From Kaistia terrae (GTDB lineage Bacteria; Pseudomonadota; Alphaproteobacteria; Rhizobiales; Kaistiaceae), in the NCBI RefSeq assembly GCF_026344005.1, contig NZ_JAPKNH010000001.1, forward strand, positions 62,001 to 126,000: a DNA stretch of 64,000 nt, in the 5' to 3' direction. A program made the position numbers and the translations under genes. The notes beneath the pieces are model-generated. The model saw only the letters and a list, made by a program, of their open reading frames with translations, was not told where the DNA came from and did not search any database. Shown in pieces: positions 35,073-43,616 of the stretch (positions are counted from its first letter, which is position 1; each line of letters begins with the position of its first letter).

Positions 35073-36219
35073 AACCTCGGCGCCGCAGTCCGCACTACGG
35101 CTTAACCCCTTGAATGCTGATGCGCGTGTCGCGTCTCTCTCGAGCGCCCTCAATGGGCAGGATGAGCCCCAACCGGACCCTGCGGCGCTGGTCGATGATG
35201 CGAAGCGCGGCTTGTGGCTCGCGCCCGTGGATGCGCGTTTCCTGTCCTTGCTTGGCGAGGTGCGTCAACGCCAGGGGGACCGCGCGGCCGCCGAGCAGCT
35301 CTTCGCCTCGGCACATCGGGTCTCGCCAACGGAGTTGCACGCCCTTAGCCAATTGATACTGGCGGCCGGTGATCGTGGCGACGTTGTAGAGGCCGTGGGC
35401 CTGCTGGACGTGATGCTGCGTCGCTGGCCGAGTGAGCTCAAGGGGATAGAGTCGGCGCTGCCGGGACTACTGGCTAGTCCGGAAGGGCACCAAGCTGTCC
35501 TCGATGTTCTCCAGGCGGCTCCGCCTTGGCGCACTCGCTTCCTGGCTGCGCTGGCGCGAAGCGATGCAGGCCTGCCCTTGGCTTCGAGCCTTCTCCTGAA
35601 CCTCTCTGATTCCGCGGCCTTCCCAACGCCCGGCGAAATTAGCACCGTCGTCAACGGCTTCCTGCGTGCCAAGCGTTATGACGATGCACATAGGCTGTTT
35701 CTACTGACCTTGTCTGATGCGGATTTCGGCCGTACCGGATTGGTGCATAATGGCCGCTTCGATGCCGCCGCCAGCCCATCGCCCTTCAATTGGCAGTTTG
35801 CCTCGACCTCGGCCGCAGAGGTCCGGTTCGATGGAGCGCCACCTTATGCTGGGGCAGGGGTCCGCTTTCTCAACAAGCCGGCGCGCGACATCCGCCTTCG
35901 CCAGACCGTCCTGCTCGGCCCGGGCCGTTACCGGCTCGCCGCTGAGACATCCGCCGTCAGCCTGGTCGTGCCGCGCGGTCTCTACTGGTCCGTCCGCTGC
36001 CTGACGCCGAGCCGCGAGATCGCCCGCATCGATGTCGATCCCGGGACCTATCGCGATCGCCAGATCTCGACAGAATTCGAGGTCGACGACTGCGCGGCGC
36101 AAAGCGTCGAACTGCGTTCCGGTCTCGTCGCGGATAGCTGGGTCTACCGTTATTCCGGTCGCGCCACCTTCCACAGCCTGGGCATTGAGAGAATCGACCG
36201 TGCAGCGTCTGGCAACTGA
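34960..36219 (+). CDS. Membrane-anchored TPR-like protein of the polysaccharide cluster
   Basis: About 419 residues. One N-terminal membrane helix (about 14-33) is followed by helical repeats suggestive of TPR/Sel1 units (LWLAPVDARFLSLLGEVRQRQGDRAAAEQLF), then a beta-rich C-terminal part with paired cysteines (SVRCLTPSREI and VDDCAAQSV), probably periplasmic. Similar membrane TPR proteins accompany Wzy/ligase genes. I chose GTG 34960 because AGGGGCAG sits in front; an ATG at 34927 is in frame. Either way it overlaps the kinase gene by more than 110 bp, and the last 20 bp overlap the next gene. Function is not established. Confidence 0.65.
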   Translation: MATASLKRNNRPIAIAIWSAALVLSLLVLVEGLSRSVETSAPQSALRLNPLNADARVASLSSALNGQDEPQPDPAALVDDAKRGLWLAPVDARFLSLLGEVRQRQGDRAAAEQLFASAHRVSPTELHALSQLILAAGDRGDVVEAVGLLDVMLRRWPSELKGIESALPGLLASPEGHQAVLDVLQAAPPWRTRFLAALARSDAGLPLASSLLLNLSDSAAFPTPGEISTVVNGFLRAKRYDDAHRLFLLTLSDADFGRTGLVHNGRFDAAASPSPFNWQFASTSAAEVRFDGAPPYAGAGVRFLNKPARDIRLRQTVLLGPGRYRLAAETSAVSLVVPRGLYWSVRCLTPSREIARIDVDPGTYRDRQISTEFEVDDCAAQSVELRSGLVADSWVYRYSGRATFHSLGIERIDRAASGN

Positions 36220-37507
36220 TTGGCGCAAATATGCGCTGGGCACCGTAATGGTGCTGGCGATGATGCTCGGTGGAGGAGCCGCCTCGGGTCTTTGGACGGA
36301 TTCTGCCCTCGAGGCGATTATCTTGCTGGTGTCGGCGAGTGTGCTGGCGGATCAAAACGGCGAGCCGATCGACAAGCGCGTGGTCTGGCTGGTGGGGGCC
36401 GTTTCATTCGTGGTGCTGTTGCAACTAATCCCCCTGCCGACCCTCCTATCCGAGGCCGTCCGCCCAGACCTCTTGGTTCGCACATCTGACGGCCGCCTTG
36501 GATTTTCTCCGATCAGCACAGATCTGGGGCGGACGCTGGGGTGCCTGCTCTATGTCTCGGCGCTGGCGTTTCTATTTCTTGCCATGCTCCGGATCCGGGG
36601 CGAGTGCCTGCACGGCCTGCTACCGTTCTTTTTGACAGGCGTGGCGCTCAATCTGGTGGTAGCCGCTATTCAATATGGCGCTTCCTCGCGGGTCGAGATT
36701 GCGACCGCATTGCCCTTCACGGTTACGGCCGGTGTCTTCGCCAACCGCAACCACCTTGCCTCGCTGCTCTATGCCTCCTTGCCATTCCTGATCTATCTGG
36801 CAACTTTTCGTGGCAAGGGAATCCTGGCCGGTATCGCAATGCTCTGCGTTCTATTGATCCTGCTCGCCGCGGGCTCGCGGGCGGGAGCTTTGATCGGCAT
36901 TGCGGTCATGGTGCTATCGACTCTGTTCCTCAGCCTTCGTTCCCGGGTTGGGCTTGGAGCAATCGCTGGGCTAGTTGCCAGCCTTGGCGTCTACGCCATG
37001 GGCTCCTGGACGCTTCTCGAGACCCGGGGCATCGAAGATCTGAGCCGCATGCAAATGGCGCTCACGACCCTCGAAGGGATCGCTGACAATTGGTTTCTCG
37101 GCGTCGGCTTCGGGACGTTTGCGCGGGCGTATCCAATCTACCAGGACACATCTGAGATCTTCCGGAGCTACGTGAACCACGCGCACAACGATTTCCTGGA
37201 GCTGGCTTTTGAGGGGGGACTGCTGTCAGCCGGTCTCCTGCTCACCTACATCGCGCTAGTCGTCTGGCAGGTTGCCTCGGTTCGCTACAATTTGTTCCAG
37301 AAGGCTGCGGCGCTAAGCATTCTCTTCATTCTGGTGCATTCGGTCGTCGACTACCCCCTGAGAACGTTGGCTGTCGCGGTGCCGTTTATCTATTTCAACG
37401 CGCTGCTCTTCCACCTTGGTATCCGTCCCAAGGACCGGAAATCAGTTCGTCGAGTCCGGGTTCGCCACAACGGTCGGGAGATCCAGGTACCGATCGAGGC
37501 GCCGTAA
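36200..37507 (+). CDS. O-antigen ligase/polymerase family membrane protein (WaaL/Wzy-like)
   Basis: A 435-residue protein with about ten hydrophobic helices. The Wzy_C-type motif YVNHAHNDFLELAFEGGL lies in the large periplasmic loop, and NRNHLASLLYASLPFL precedes it. Such proteins polymerise or ligate lipid-linked glycans in the periplasm. GTG at 36200, inside the end of the upstream gene, has GAGAGAAT before it. It is the last gene of the cluster. Its coexistence with the EpsG-like protein leaves open which one is the polymerase. Confidence 0.82.
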   Translation: MQRLATDWRKYALGTVMVLAMMLGGGAASGLWTDSALEAIILLVSASVLADQNGEPIDKRVVWLVGAVSFVVLLQLIPLPTLLSEAVRPDLLVRTSDGRLGFSPISTDLGRTLGCLLYVSALAFLFLAMLRIRGECLHGLLPFFLTGVALNLVVAAIQYGASSRVEIATALPFTVTAGVFANRNHLASLLYASLPFLIYLATFRGKGILAGIAMLCVLLILLAAGSRAGALIGIAVMVLSTLFLSLRSRVGLGAIAGLVASLGVYAMGSWTLLETRGIEDLSRMQMALTTLEGIADNWFLGVGFGTFARAYPIYQDTSEIFRSYVNHAHNDFLELAFEGGLLSAGLLLTYIALVVWQVASVRYNLFQKAAALSILFILVHSVVDYPLRTLAVAVPFIYFNALLFHLGIRPKDRKSVRRVRVRHNGREIQVPIEAP

Positions 37508-37987
37508 TGGGCATTTCGAGCATTCACGAAACCGGGTGTCGCTCGGGGGAGGGGACGTGACCATCTCCCTCGGACTAAACCGGCCGGGCAAGCGACACGC
37601 AGGATCAGGCGGGGGCGTCTTGGTCGGCGCGTATGCGGGCCCAATCATAAGCTAATTTTGCCAGACAACGGGCGCAACGATTCCTCCCCTACGTGCCCAT
37701 AGGCCCGGAGGCGGCGTGGATCCCGGACCTCGCCAATGACCACCTCCTGCTCGGCGCGCTCGGCTTCTTCGTCGGCGCTGTGCTCTCCATGCGCGAGAGC
37801 CGATTGGGCCCGCGGCAGAGGCCTTCTTGGCGTGCAACTGTCGTGATACTCTCGCCCCGGCTGCACTCTCGGCCTTCTTCTCTGCATTCCAGACGATGTT
37901 CCAGATTTGGGTCGCACCTCCGATGTCGCCGGCACAATCCGGTGCGTTTGCGCGGGTGGTCCCTAGAGCCGGTGACAGGAGGCGGGC
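37508..37987. other. Gap after the polysaccharide cluster, with a possible gene remnant
   Basis: No complete gene. On the plus strand, about 37672-37810 reads RFLPYVPIGPEAAWIPDLAN, then a hydrophobic stretch LLLGALGFFVGAVLSM, with GC-rich third positions like real coding sequence. Both sides decay without a start or family match. It may be a fragment of a small membrane protein; this is weak. Confidence 0.3.
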
Positions 37988-39589
37988 ATGGATGATCTTC
38001 AGGCGGAAGTTCTCGTGGTCGGGGCAGGGCCGGTCGGGCTGACACTGGCGGCGGAGCTGGCGCGGCATGGCGTGCGCGCCCGCATCATCGACAAGAGCGC
38101 GGCGCCATCCCCTTTCTGCCGGGCGATCGGCGTCACGCCGCGCTCCCTCGAAGTGTTCGAGGACATGGGGATCGCGCGCACGCTGATCGATGCCGGGGTC
38201 TGGCTTACCGGAACGCGGGTTGCCATGTCGGGCGGTCCGGCGCGCGACGTGCTGCACGATTTCTCCGATCTGCCCTATTCGTCGCTCGGCGTGCCGCAAT
38301 ATGCGACCGAGGCAATTCTCGCCGCGCATCTCGCAACCTTCGGCGTCGCCATCGAGCGCGGCACCGCGCTCGCCAGTCTCGATTTCACCGAGGGCGGCAT
38401 CGAGGTCGGGCTCGACACGCCCGGGGGACCGTCGACCGGCCGTTATCGCTATGTGGTCGGCTGCGACGGCGCGCACAGCGCCGTGCGCAAGGCGCTCGGC
38501 ATCGGTTTCGAGGGCGACGCCTTTCCGATGGAATTCATGCTCGGCGACGTCCACATCGACTGGGATTTGCCGCGCGGCCTCGCCATGCGCGCCATGCGCC
38601 TCGTCGAAAACGATGCGCCGGATTTCCTTATCGCCATCCCGCTGCCGGACCACGGCCGCTACCGCGTCTCGATGCTGGCGCCAAACGCCGGCTCCCCCGC
38701 CACCGCCGAGGATGGCGTCGAGCACGGCATCCAGACCGACAGGCCCGGCGCGACGCTGGATGAATTGCAGGCCGTTGCCGACAGGCTGTTGCCGGAGCCG
38801 GCGACCTTCTCCGACATGCGCTGGTCCTCGACCTTCCGCATCAGCATGCGGCTGGCCGGGCGCTACCGCGTCGGCGATGCGTTCATCGCGGGCGACGCCG
38901 CCCACATCCACCCACCGACAGGCGGGCAGGGCATGAACACCGGCATCCAGGACGCCTACAACCTTGCCTGGAAACTGGCGCTGGTGGCGGGAGGCAAGGC
39001 CTCGGCCGGCCTGCTCGACAGCTACGAGGCCGAGCGCCGGCCTGTGGCCGTCGATGTCGTGGCGCGAACCACCGAACAGACCGTCAATTTCGGCCGCGAC
39101 CGCACGCCGCCCAATCGCCTGCAGGACACGCAGGTGCTGATTTCCTATCGCGACGGGCCGCTGAGCCTTTCGGCCGGCGAGGGAAGCGTCCAGGCCGGCG
39201 ACCGGGTTCCCGATGCGCACGGCCTGCGCCGCTTCGGCTTCGGCTACCCGCTCCGGCTGTTCGACCTGCTGCGCGGGCCGAGCTTCGTCCTGCTGGTGGC
39301 AGTGGGCGAGGGTGATCTCGAAAAAGCCGAGGCCGCGGCGGCGGAATTCGAGGCGGCTTGGCCCGGGCTGGTGCGCGTCGTCGCCGTCACGGCGGAACTC
39401 TCGGATGCGCAGCCCGTCGGCGTCGAATGGGTGCATGACGCCGAGGGCAACTTCAAGGCCGCCTTCGGCCCGGCGACCGGCGTCGCCTGGCTGATCCGGC
39501 CCGACAAATATGTCGGCTATCACGCCGGCTCCTGGTCGACCGATGGCGTGCTCGACTATCTCCGCAACACGATCGGCCTGACCCGATAG
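37988..39589 (+). CDS. FAD-dependent aromatic-ring monooxygenase family protein
   Basis: A 533-residue flavoprotein of the PheA/TfdB/MhpA class. Residues 6-22 hold the FAD motif (VLVVGAGPVGLTLAAEL), a DG motif lies in VVGCDGAHSAVRKALG, and GDAAHIHPPTGGQGMNTGIQDA contacts the FAD. A thioredoxin-like C-terminal domain is present as in phenol hydroxylases. It would hydroxylate an aromatic or polyketide-like substrate using NAD(P)H and oxygen; the substrate is not predictable. It converges with an AraC regulator gene only 6 bp beyond its stop. Confidence 0.85.
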   Translation: MDDLQAEVLVVGAGPVGLTLAAELARHGVRARIIDKSAAPSPFCRAIGVTPRSLEVFEDMGIARTLIDAGVWLTGTRVAMSGGPARDVLHDFSDLPYSSLGVPQYATEAILAAHLATFGVAIERGTALASLDFTEGGIEVGLDTPGGPSTGRYRYVVGCDGAHSAVRKALGIGFEGDAFPMEFMLGDVHIDWDLPRGLAMRAMRLVENDAPDFLIAIPLPDHGRYRVSMLAPNAGSPATAEDGVEHGIQTDRPGATLDELQAVADRLLPEPATFSDMRWSSTFRISMRLAGRYRVGDAFIAGDAAHIHPPTGGQGMNTGIQDAYNLAWKLALVAGGKASAGLLDSYEAERRPVAVDVVARTTEQTVNFGRDRTPPNRLQDTQVLISYRDGPLSLSAGEGSVQAGDRVPDAHGLRRFGFGYPLRLFDLLRGPSFVLLVAVGEGDLEKAEAAAAEFEAAWPGLVRVVAVTAELSDAQPVGVEWVHDAEGNFKAAFGPATGVAWLIRPDKYVGYHAGSWSTDGVLDYLRNTIGLTR

Positions 39590-39595
39590 CGCGGA

Positions 39596-40588
39596 TCATG
39601 CCGCGCCGGCGCGCCATTCGCTGGGCGACTGGCCGACGAATTTCTTGAAGGCGCGGCTGAAGGCGGCTTCGGAATCATAGCCGATCTCCTGCGCCACCGC
39701 CGCGACCTTTGAGCCGCGCTCGGCGAGCCGCCGGGCCGCCATCTGCATGCGCCATTGGGTCAGGTACTGGATCGGCGGACAGCCGACCAGTTGCGTGAAG
39801 CGCTCCGCCAGCGCCGAGCGCGAGGCGCCGGCGGCGGAGGCGAGTTCCTCCAGCGTCCAGGCGTGCGCCGGATCGGCATGCAGCAGCGACAGCGCCCGCC
39901 CGACCAGGGGATCGCGCAATCCGGCGAGCCAGCCGGTCCGGTCGGCGCCGAGCTCGTCCATGTGCTGGCGCACGACCTCGAGGAACATCAGCTCGGAGAG
40001 ACGGTTCAAAATGCTCTGGCTGCCGGGGCGTTTGTTCTCGGCTTCCGCTGTGGCCAAGCGGATGAACTCGCCGAGCCGGCCGTCCGGCGTGCCGGCCGAG
40101 CGGCCGAACCGCATGAAGCGGGGCAGGGCGGCCAGCAGCGGATTGAACGGGCGCGCATCGCAGCTGAAGAAGCCGCAGACCAGATGCGTCTCGACCGGGC
40201 CCTCGTTGCCGGTCGTCAGCACGAAGGGCAGCATCGACTCGTCCTCGGGACGCCGGCGCAGGTCCCATCTCGGTTCGGCGCGCATGCCAGGGCGGCTCGA
40301 GAGCGCATGCGGATCGCCCTGCGGCATGACGGCGATGTCGCCCTCGCAAAGTTCGACGGGCTCGAAATCGCCGCGATCGACGATCGAGATCCAGCAAGAG
40401 CCGCGCGTGACGACGTGATATTCGATCGTGTGCTGGGCGCCGGGCATAACGAGCCCGCCGATCCGCTGTGTCGGCGGCGCCTCCGCCACCCAGGGCGAGC
40501 GGGCCGAGACGTCATAGAACACGGCGCCGGTGAGCCGGATGGCCGAAAGCACGTCCGAAAGGACGTCGATCTTGTCGTCGACACTCAT
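39596..40588 (-). CDS. AraC-family regulator with cupin sensor domain
   Basis: About 330 residues. The N-terminal cupin_6-type domain (DVLSAIRLTGAVFYDVSARSPW and GDIAVMPQGDPHALSS) is found in regulators near oxidoreductases. The C-terminal double helix-turn-helix is recognisable as LEELASAAGASRSALAERF and VAQEIGYDSEAAFSRAFKKF. Start taken at the ATG ending at 40588 (MSVDDKIDV); an in-frame start at 40615 adds nine residues. It may regulate the convergent FAD monooxygenase or the methyltransferase at 41.05 kb; the sequence does not decide. Confidence 0.85.
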   Translation of the reverse strand: MSVDDKIDVLSDVLSAIRLTGAVFYDVSARSPWVAEAPPTQRIGGLVMPGAQHTIEYHVVTRGSCWISIVDRGDFEPVELCEGDIAVMPQGDPHALSSRPGMRAEPRWDLRRRPEDESMLPFVLTTGNEGPVETHLVCGFFSCDARPFNPLLAALPRFMRFGRSAGTPDGRLGEFIRLATAEAENKRPGSQSILNRLSELMFLEVVRQHMDELGADRTGWLAGLRDPLVGRALSLLHADPAHAWTLEELASAAGASRSALAERFTQLVGCPPIQYLTQWRMQMAARRLAERGSKVAAVAQEIGYDSEAAFSRAFKKFVGQSPSEWRAGAA

Positions 40589-41050
40589 GAGCGACACCGA
40601 AAAGGCCGCAGTCACGCCAATTTCCAGATGCGGGCCGAACGTCCGCCGGACCGCCGCGAGCGGCGCCGCGCGATACGGTCCTGGTCGCAGCTTCCTGACG
40701 TAAGGTCATCCGAGAATAGCAGGTCTGGACGCTCGGGCAAGAAATCCGGCGGATGGATCATTCTGCCGCTGCGTTAACTGGGGTACCCAATGCGCCGCCT
40801 CAGGGACATCGTGTCGGGCAGACAAGCGCGGCAAGGCGCGAGCAGCCTCAGTCGGGTTGGCATGATCCCGGGCAGCGGACAGGACGTCCGCTTCGGCTCA
40901 TCGGTGCCCTCATAACGCTACCGATTTCCAAGGTGTCGCCGGGTGACCGGCGGCGCAACCGCGCTTCACATCACCCGTCACGGCCGCCAGGCGCGGCCGA
41001 TCGAACGCTCGACAACGCGCCATCGGCGCCAAACCGTCCAGGAGACGAGC
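40589..41050. other. Divergent intergenic region between AraC regulator and methyltransferase
   Basis: About 460 bp. Frames that run through it on the plus strand are extensions without a ribosome site. It must hold the promoters for both divergent genes; no clear palindrome stood out. Confidence 0.4.
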
Positions 41051-41923
41051 ATGTCCATGACCACGATTGCAAGCGAAGCCATGAATCCCGCCACTGCCGC
41101 CGCCGCCGCGATGGCCGCGGCCCCCGATCTCGCCGCGTTGAAGGCGAAACAGCAGGCGACCTGGTCGTCCGGCGATTATGCCGTCGTCGGCACGACCCTG
41201 CAGATCGTCGGCGAAGCCCTCGCCGAGGCGATGGACCTGCGCTCGGGGATGCATGTCCTCGACGTCGCCGCCGGCAACGGCAACGCGACGCTCGCCGCCG
41301 CCCGGCGCTGGTGCGACGTCACCTCGACCGATTATGTCGACGCATTGCTGGCGCTGGGCCGGAAGCGCGCCGACGCGGAGGGGCTCGCCGTCACCTTCCG
41401 CCATGCCGACGCCGAGAACCTGCCGTTCGAGGACAACGCCTTCGACGCGGTGATGTCGACCTTCGGCGTGATGTTCTCCGCCGACCACGACCGCGCCGCG
41501 GCGGAAATGATCCGCGTCTGCCGTCCGGGCGGCAAGATCGGCATGGCCAACTGGATGCCGGAAGGCTTCATCGGCCAGATGTTCAAGACGATCGGCAAGC
41601 ATGTCGCGCCGCCGCCGGGCGCGAAATCGCCGGCGCTCTGGGGCACCCGGTCGCGGATCGACGAAATGTTCGGAGCCTCGGCCCGCGTCATCGCCGCCGA
41701 GCCGCGCGTCTTCCATTTCCGTTACCGTTCGGCGGCGCATTTCCTCGACATCTTCCGCCGCTTTTACGGCCCGACGCTGAAGGCCTTTGGCGCGCTGGAC
41801 GAGGCCGGCCAGAAGGCGCTGGCCGAGGACGTGACGGCGTTGATCGCCCGCTTCAACCAGGCCGAGGACGGCACGCTGGTGGTGCCCTCGGACTACCTCG
41901 AGATCGTCATCACCAAGCGCTGA
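41051..41923 (+). CDS. Class I SAM-dependent methyltransferase (UbiE-like)
   Basis: A 290-residue methyltransferase. Motif I is VLDVAAGNGNATLAAA, followed by TSTDYVDALLALG (motif II), the ADAENLPFEDNAFDAV acidic loop typical of UbiE-like enzymes, and RVCRPGGKIGMANW. It transfers a methyl group from SAM; the acceptor is unknown. The ATG at 41051 is preceded by GGAGACGAGC. A strong terminator follows, so it is probably transcribed alone. Confidence 0.82.
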   Translation: MSMTTIASEAMNPATAAAAAMAAAPDLAALKAKQQATWSSGDYAVVGTTLQIVGEALAEAMDLRSGMHVLDVAAGNGNATLAAARRWCDVTSTDYVDALLALGRKRADAEGLAVTFRHADAENLPFEDNAFDAVMSTFGVMFSADHDRAAAEMIRVCRPGGKIGMANWMPEGFIGQMFKTIGKHVAPPPGAKSPALWGTRSRIDEMFGASARVIAAEPRVFHFRYRSAAHFLDIFRRFYGPTLKAFGALDEAGQKALAEDVTALIARFNQAEDGTLVVPSDYLEIVITKR

Positions 41924-41964
41924 GCGCCTGAGGACGATCGCAATCCATCGATAGCCGGCTGAAA

Positions 41965-41999
41965 CGGCGTCGCGGTCCCAACCCGCGACGCCGCTTTTA
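41965..41999 (+). terminator. Rho-independent terminator after the methyltransferase gene
   Basis: An 11-bp perfect stem, CGGCGTCGCGG (41965-41975) and CCGCGACGCCG (41983-41993), 7-nt loop, followed by CTTTTA. Confidence 0.88.
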
Positions 42000-42103
42000 T
42001 GTGACCGAGGAAGCCGCGATCTGAGGTGAACTTTCGCCGGGAACTGCACTAAGATCCTGGTTTGCCGGCGCCGCCCTACGGCGCCGTGGAACGGAGACGA
42101 GCC

Positions 42104-42625
42104 ATGGCGGAAGCGGAGACGGGCAAGACGGCGACCGAGGGCGAGATCGGGATCCTGCAGCGGCGGCGGATCGAGGCGGCGATCATCGCGCCGATCTATG
42201 CCGGCATGGTGCGCGAGATCGGCGAGGCGAAGGCGCAGGCGATTCTTGACGCCGCGATCAGCCAGGCGGCGATCGATACCGGCCGCGCCTTTGCCGAGCG
42301 GACCGAGGGCGGCACCAGCCTGCTAACCTTCCAGGAACTGCAATCGCTCTGGACCAAGGATGATGCACTTCAGATCGACGTGGTGCGGGCGACCGATACG
42401 CATTTCGACTACAACGTCCATCGTTGCCGCTATGCCGAGAGCTATCGCGAGATGGGGCTGGGCTCGATCGGCCATCTGCTCTCCTGCAATCGCGACAGCG
42501 TCTTCTGCCAGGGCTATGACCCGCGCATCACGCTGGAGCGCACCCAGACGCTGATGGAAGGCGCCGAGCATTGTGACTTCCGCTACACGTTTCACCCGGA
42601 CGGTGCCGCCGACGCGACGCCCTGA
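42104..42625 (+). CDS. L-2-amino-thiazoline-4-carboxylic acid hydrolase-like protein
   Basis: A 173-residue protein resembling the ATC hydrolase family. It has an N-terminal helical part (LQRRRIEAAIIAPIYAGMVREIG) and the conserved C-terminal core FDYNVHRCRYAESYREMG, then LLSCNRDSVFCQGYDPRITLERTQTLMEGAEHCDFRY cut by its conserved Cys and Tyr residues. The founding enzymes open a thiazoline ring to form N-carbamoyl-cysteine, but most members are uncharacterised. GGAGACGAGCC precedes the ATG. It stands alone between a terminator and a repeat. Confidence 0.72.
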   Translation: MAEAETGKTATEGEIGILQRRRIEAAIIAPIYAGMVREIGEAKAQAILDAAISQAAIDTGRAFAERTEGGTSLLTFQELQSLWTKDDALQIDVVRATDTHFDYNVHRCRYAESYREMGLGSIGHLLSCNRDSVFCQGYDPRITLERTQTLMEGAEHCDFRYTFHPDGAADATP

Positions 42626-42627
42626 CG

Positions 42628-42720
42628 CAAGATCCATTCGGGTGGAATCGGGCCTCTGACCTCTCCCTGAGGGAGACCTTCGCATAACAACGTCCTCAAC
42701 ATGTTGAGGGTGGAGTGGGC
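42628..42720 (+). repeat. Dispersed intergenic repeat, copy C (degenerate)
   Basis: GATCCATTCGGGTGGAATC then CTGACCTCTCCCTGAGGGAGA follows the order of the unit at 47615. A short inverted repeat, CTCAACATGTTGAG, is at 42696-42709. It is less well conserved than copies A and B. Confidence 0.5.
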
Positions 42721-42794
42721 GAAGTTCGCATGAGCGGGCTGCGCAACATGCCGTTCAAAAGACTGTTGCCAGCGGCCGCATCATCTCCTATGAA

Positions 42795-42814
42795 TGTTAT
42801 GTTATAACATAACA
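42795..42814 (+). promoter_or_regulatory. Zur-type operator
   Basis: TGTTATGTTATAACATAACA is a perfect 20-bp palindrome 16 bp before the ATG of the DUF4198 gene. It matches the GTTATNNNATAAC-type sites bound by the zinc repressor Zur in proteobacteria. Its position so close to the start would block transcription when zinc is abundant. The CobW GTPase in the same operon supports a zinc regulon. Confidence 0.8.
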
Positions 42815-42830
42815 CATACGGAGTATCCCG

Positions 42831-43559
42831 ATGCGGACCCAACGCCTTCTCCTCGCCTCTGCCGCCCTGCTTTTCGGCTGCGTCACCGCTTCCGCGCATG
42901 GCATCTGGACGGCGGAACGCTGGGGCGAGACTGGCATCGTCTATGGCCATGGCGCCGAGGACGGCGCCTATGATCCGGCCAAGGTCAAGGCCGTGCGCGC
43001 CATCGACAAGGCGGGCAAGGTGGTCGACGCCAAGGCGATTGCCGGCGACAAACGGGCCGTGATCGAGGCGGCGGACGATGCCGCGATCCTGCTCGTCGAT
43101 TTCAGCAACGGTTTCTATTCGAAGGGCGCGGACGGCAAATGGGTCGCCAAGCCGAAGGACGAGGTTCCAGGCGCGACGGAGGCGGGTGACAACTGGAAGC
43201 ACAACGTCACTATCCGCCATCTGCATGGCGACGTCGTGCCCGCCTTGCCGGCGCAGCCGTTGCAGATCGTGCCGCTGGCAAACCCGACCGAGCTTGCCGC
43301 CGGCGCACTGTTCAAGGTGCGCGTGCTCTATGACGGAAAGCCGCTCGCCGGCGTCGCCATCACGCCGGACTACGTCAACGCGTCGGAGGCGAGCCTCGGC
43401 AAGACGGATGCCGATGGCGTCGCCGAGGTGCTGATCCGCAACGAGGGACTGAACGTCATCGCCGTCTCGCATGCGGCGCCGTTCGCGGACTTGAGCAAGG
43501 CCGACACGGTCAATCACTTCGCAACGCTCTCCTTCGTCAACGGCCACCACGAAGACTGA
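42831..43559 (+). CDS. Periplasmic DUF4198-family protein, probable zinc-limitation gene
   Basis: A 242-residue exported protein. The signal peptide (1-22, cleavage after ASA) leaves a mature N-terminus HGIWTAERWGE, where the first residue is His; His-first mature ends are known metal ligands in DUF4198/NikM-like and related proteins. More His occur in VTIRHLHGD and at the C-terminus (NGHHED). The family is linked to nickel, cobalt or zinc handling. With the Zur box directly upstream, zinc capture or delivery in the periplasm is the best inference. GGAG at 42820 precedes the ATG. Confidence 0.78.
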   Translation: MRTQRLLLASAALLFGCVTASAHGIWTAERWGETGIVYGHGAEDGAYDPAKVKAVRAIDKAGKVVDAKAIAGDKRAVIEAADDAAILLVDFSNGFYSKGADGKWVAKPKDEVPGATEAGDNWKHNVTIRHLHGDVVPALPAQPLQIVPLANPTELAAGALFKVRVLYDGKPLAGVAITPDYVNASEASLGKTDADGVAEVLIRNEGLNVIAVSHAAPFADLSKADTVNHFATLSFVNGHHED

Positions 43560-43616
43560 TGCCGTCCGGCCGGGGCGCTCCGCTCCCGGCCGGATCCGCC
43601 ACGCCATTCCCTCACC

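Noticed and set aside
37652-39523. 623-residue minus-strand frame opposite the FAD monooxygenase
   Set aside because: The plus strand has unmistakable FAD motifs; the antisense translation has none.
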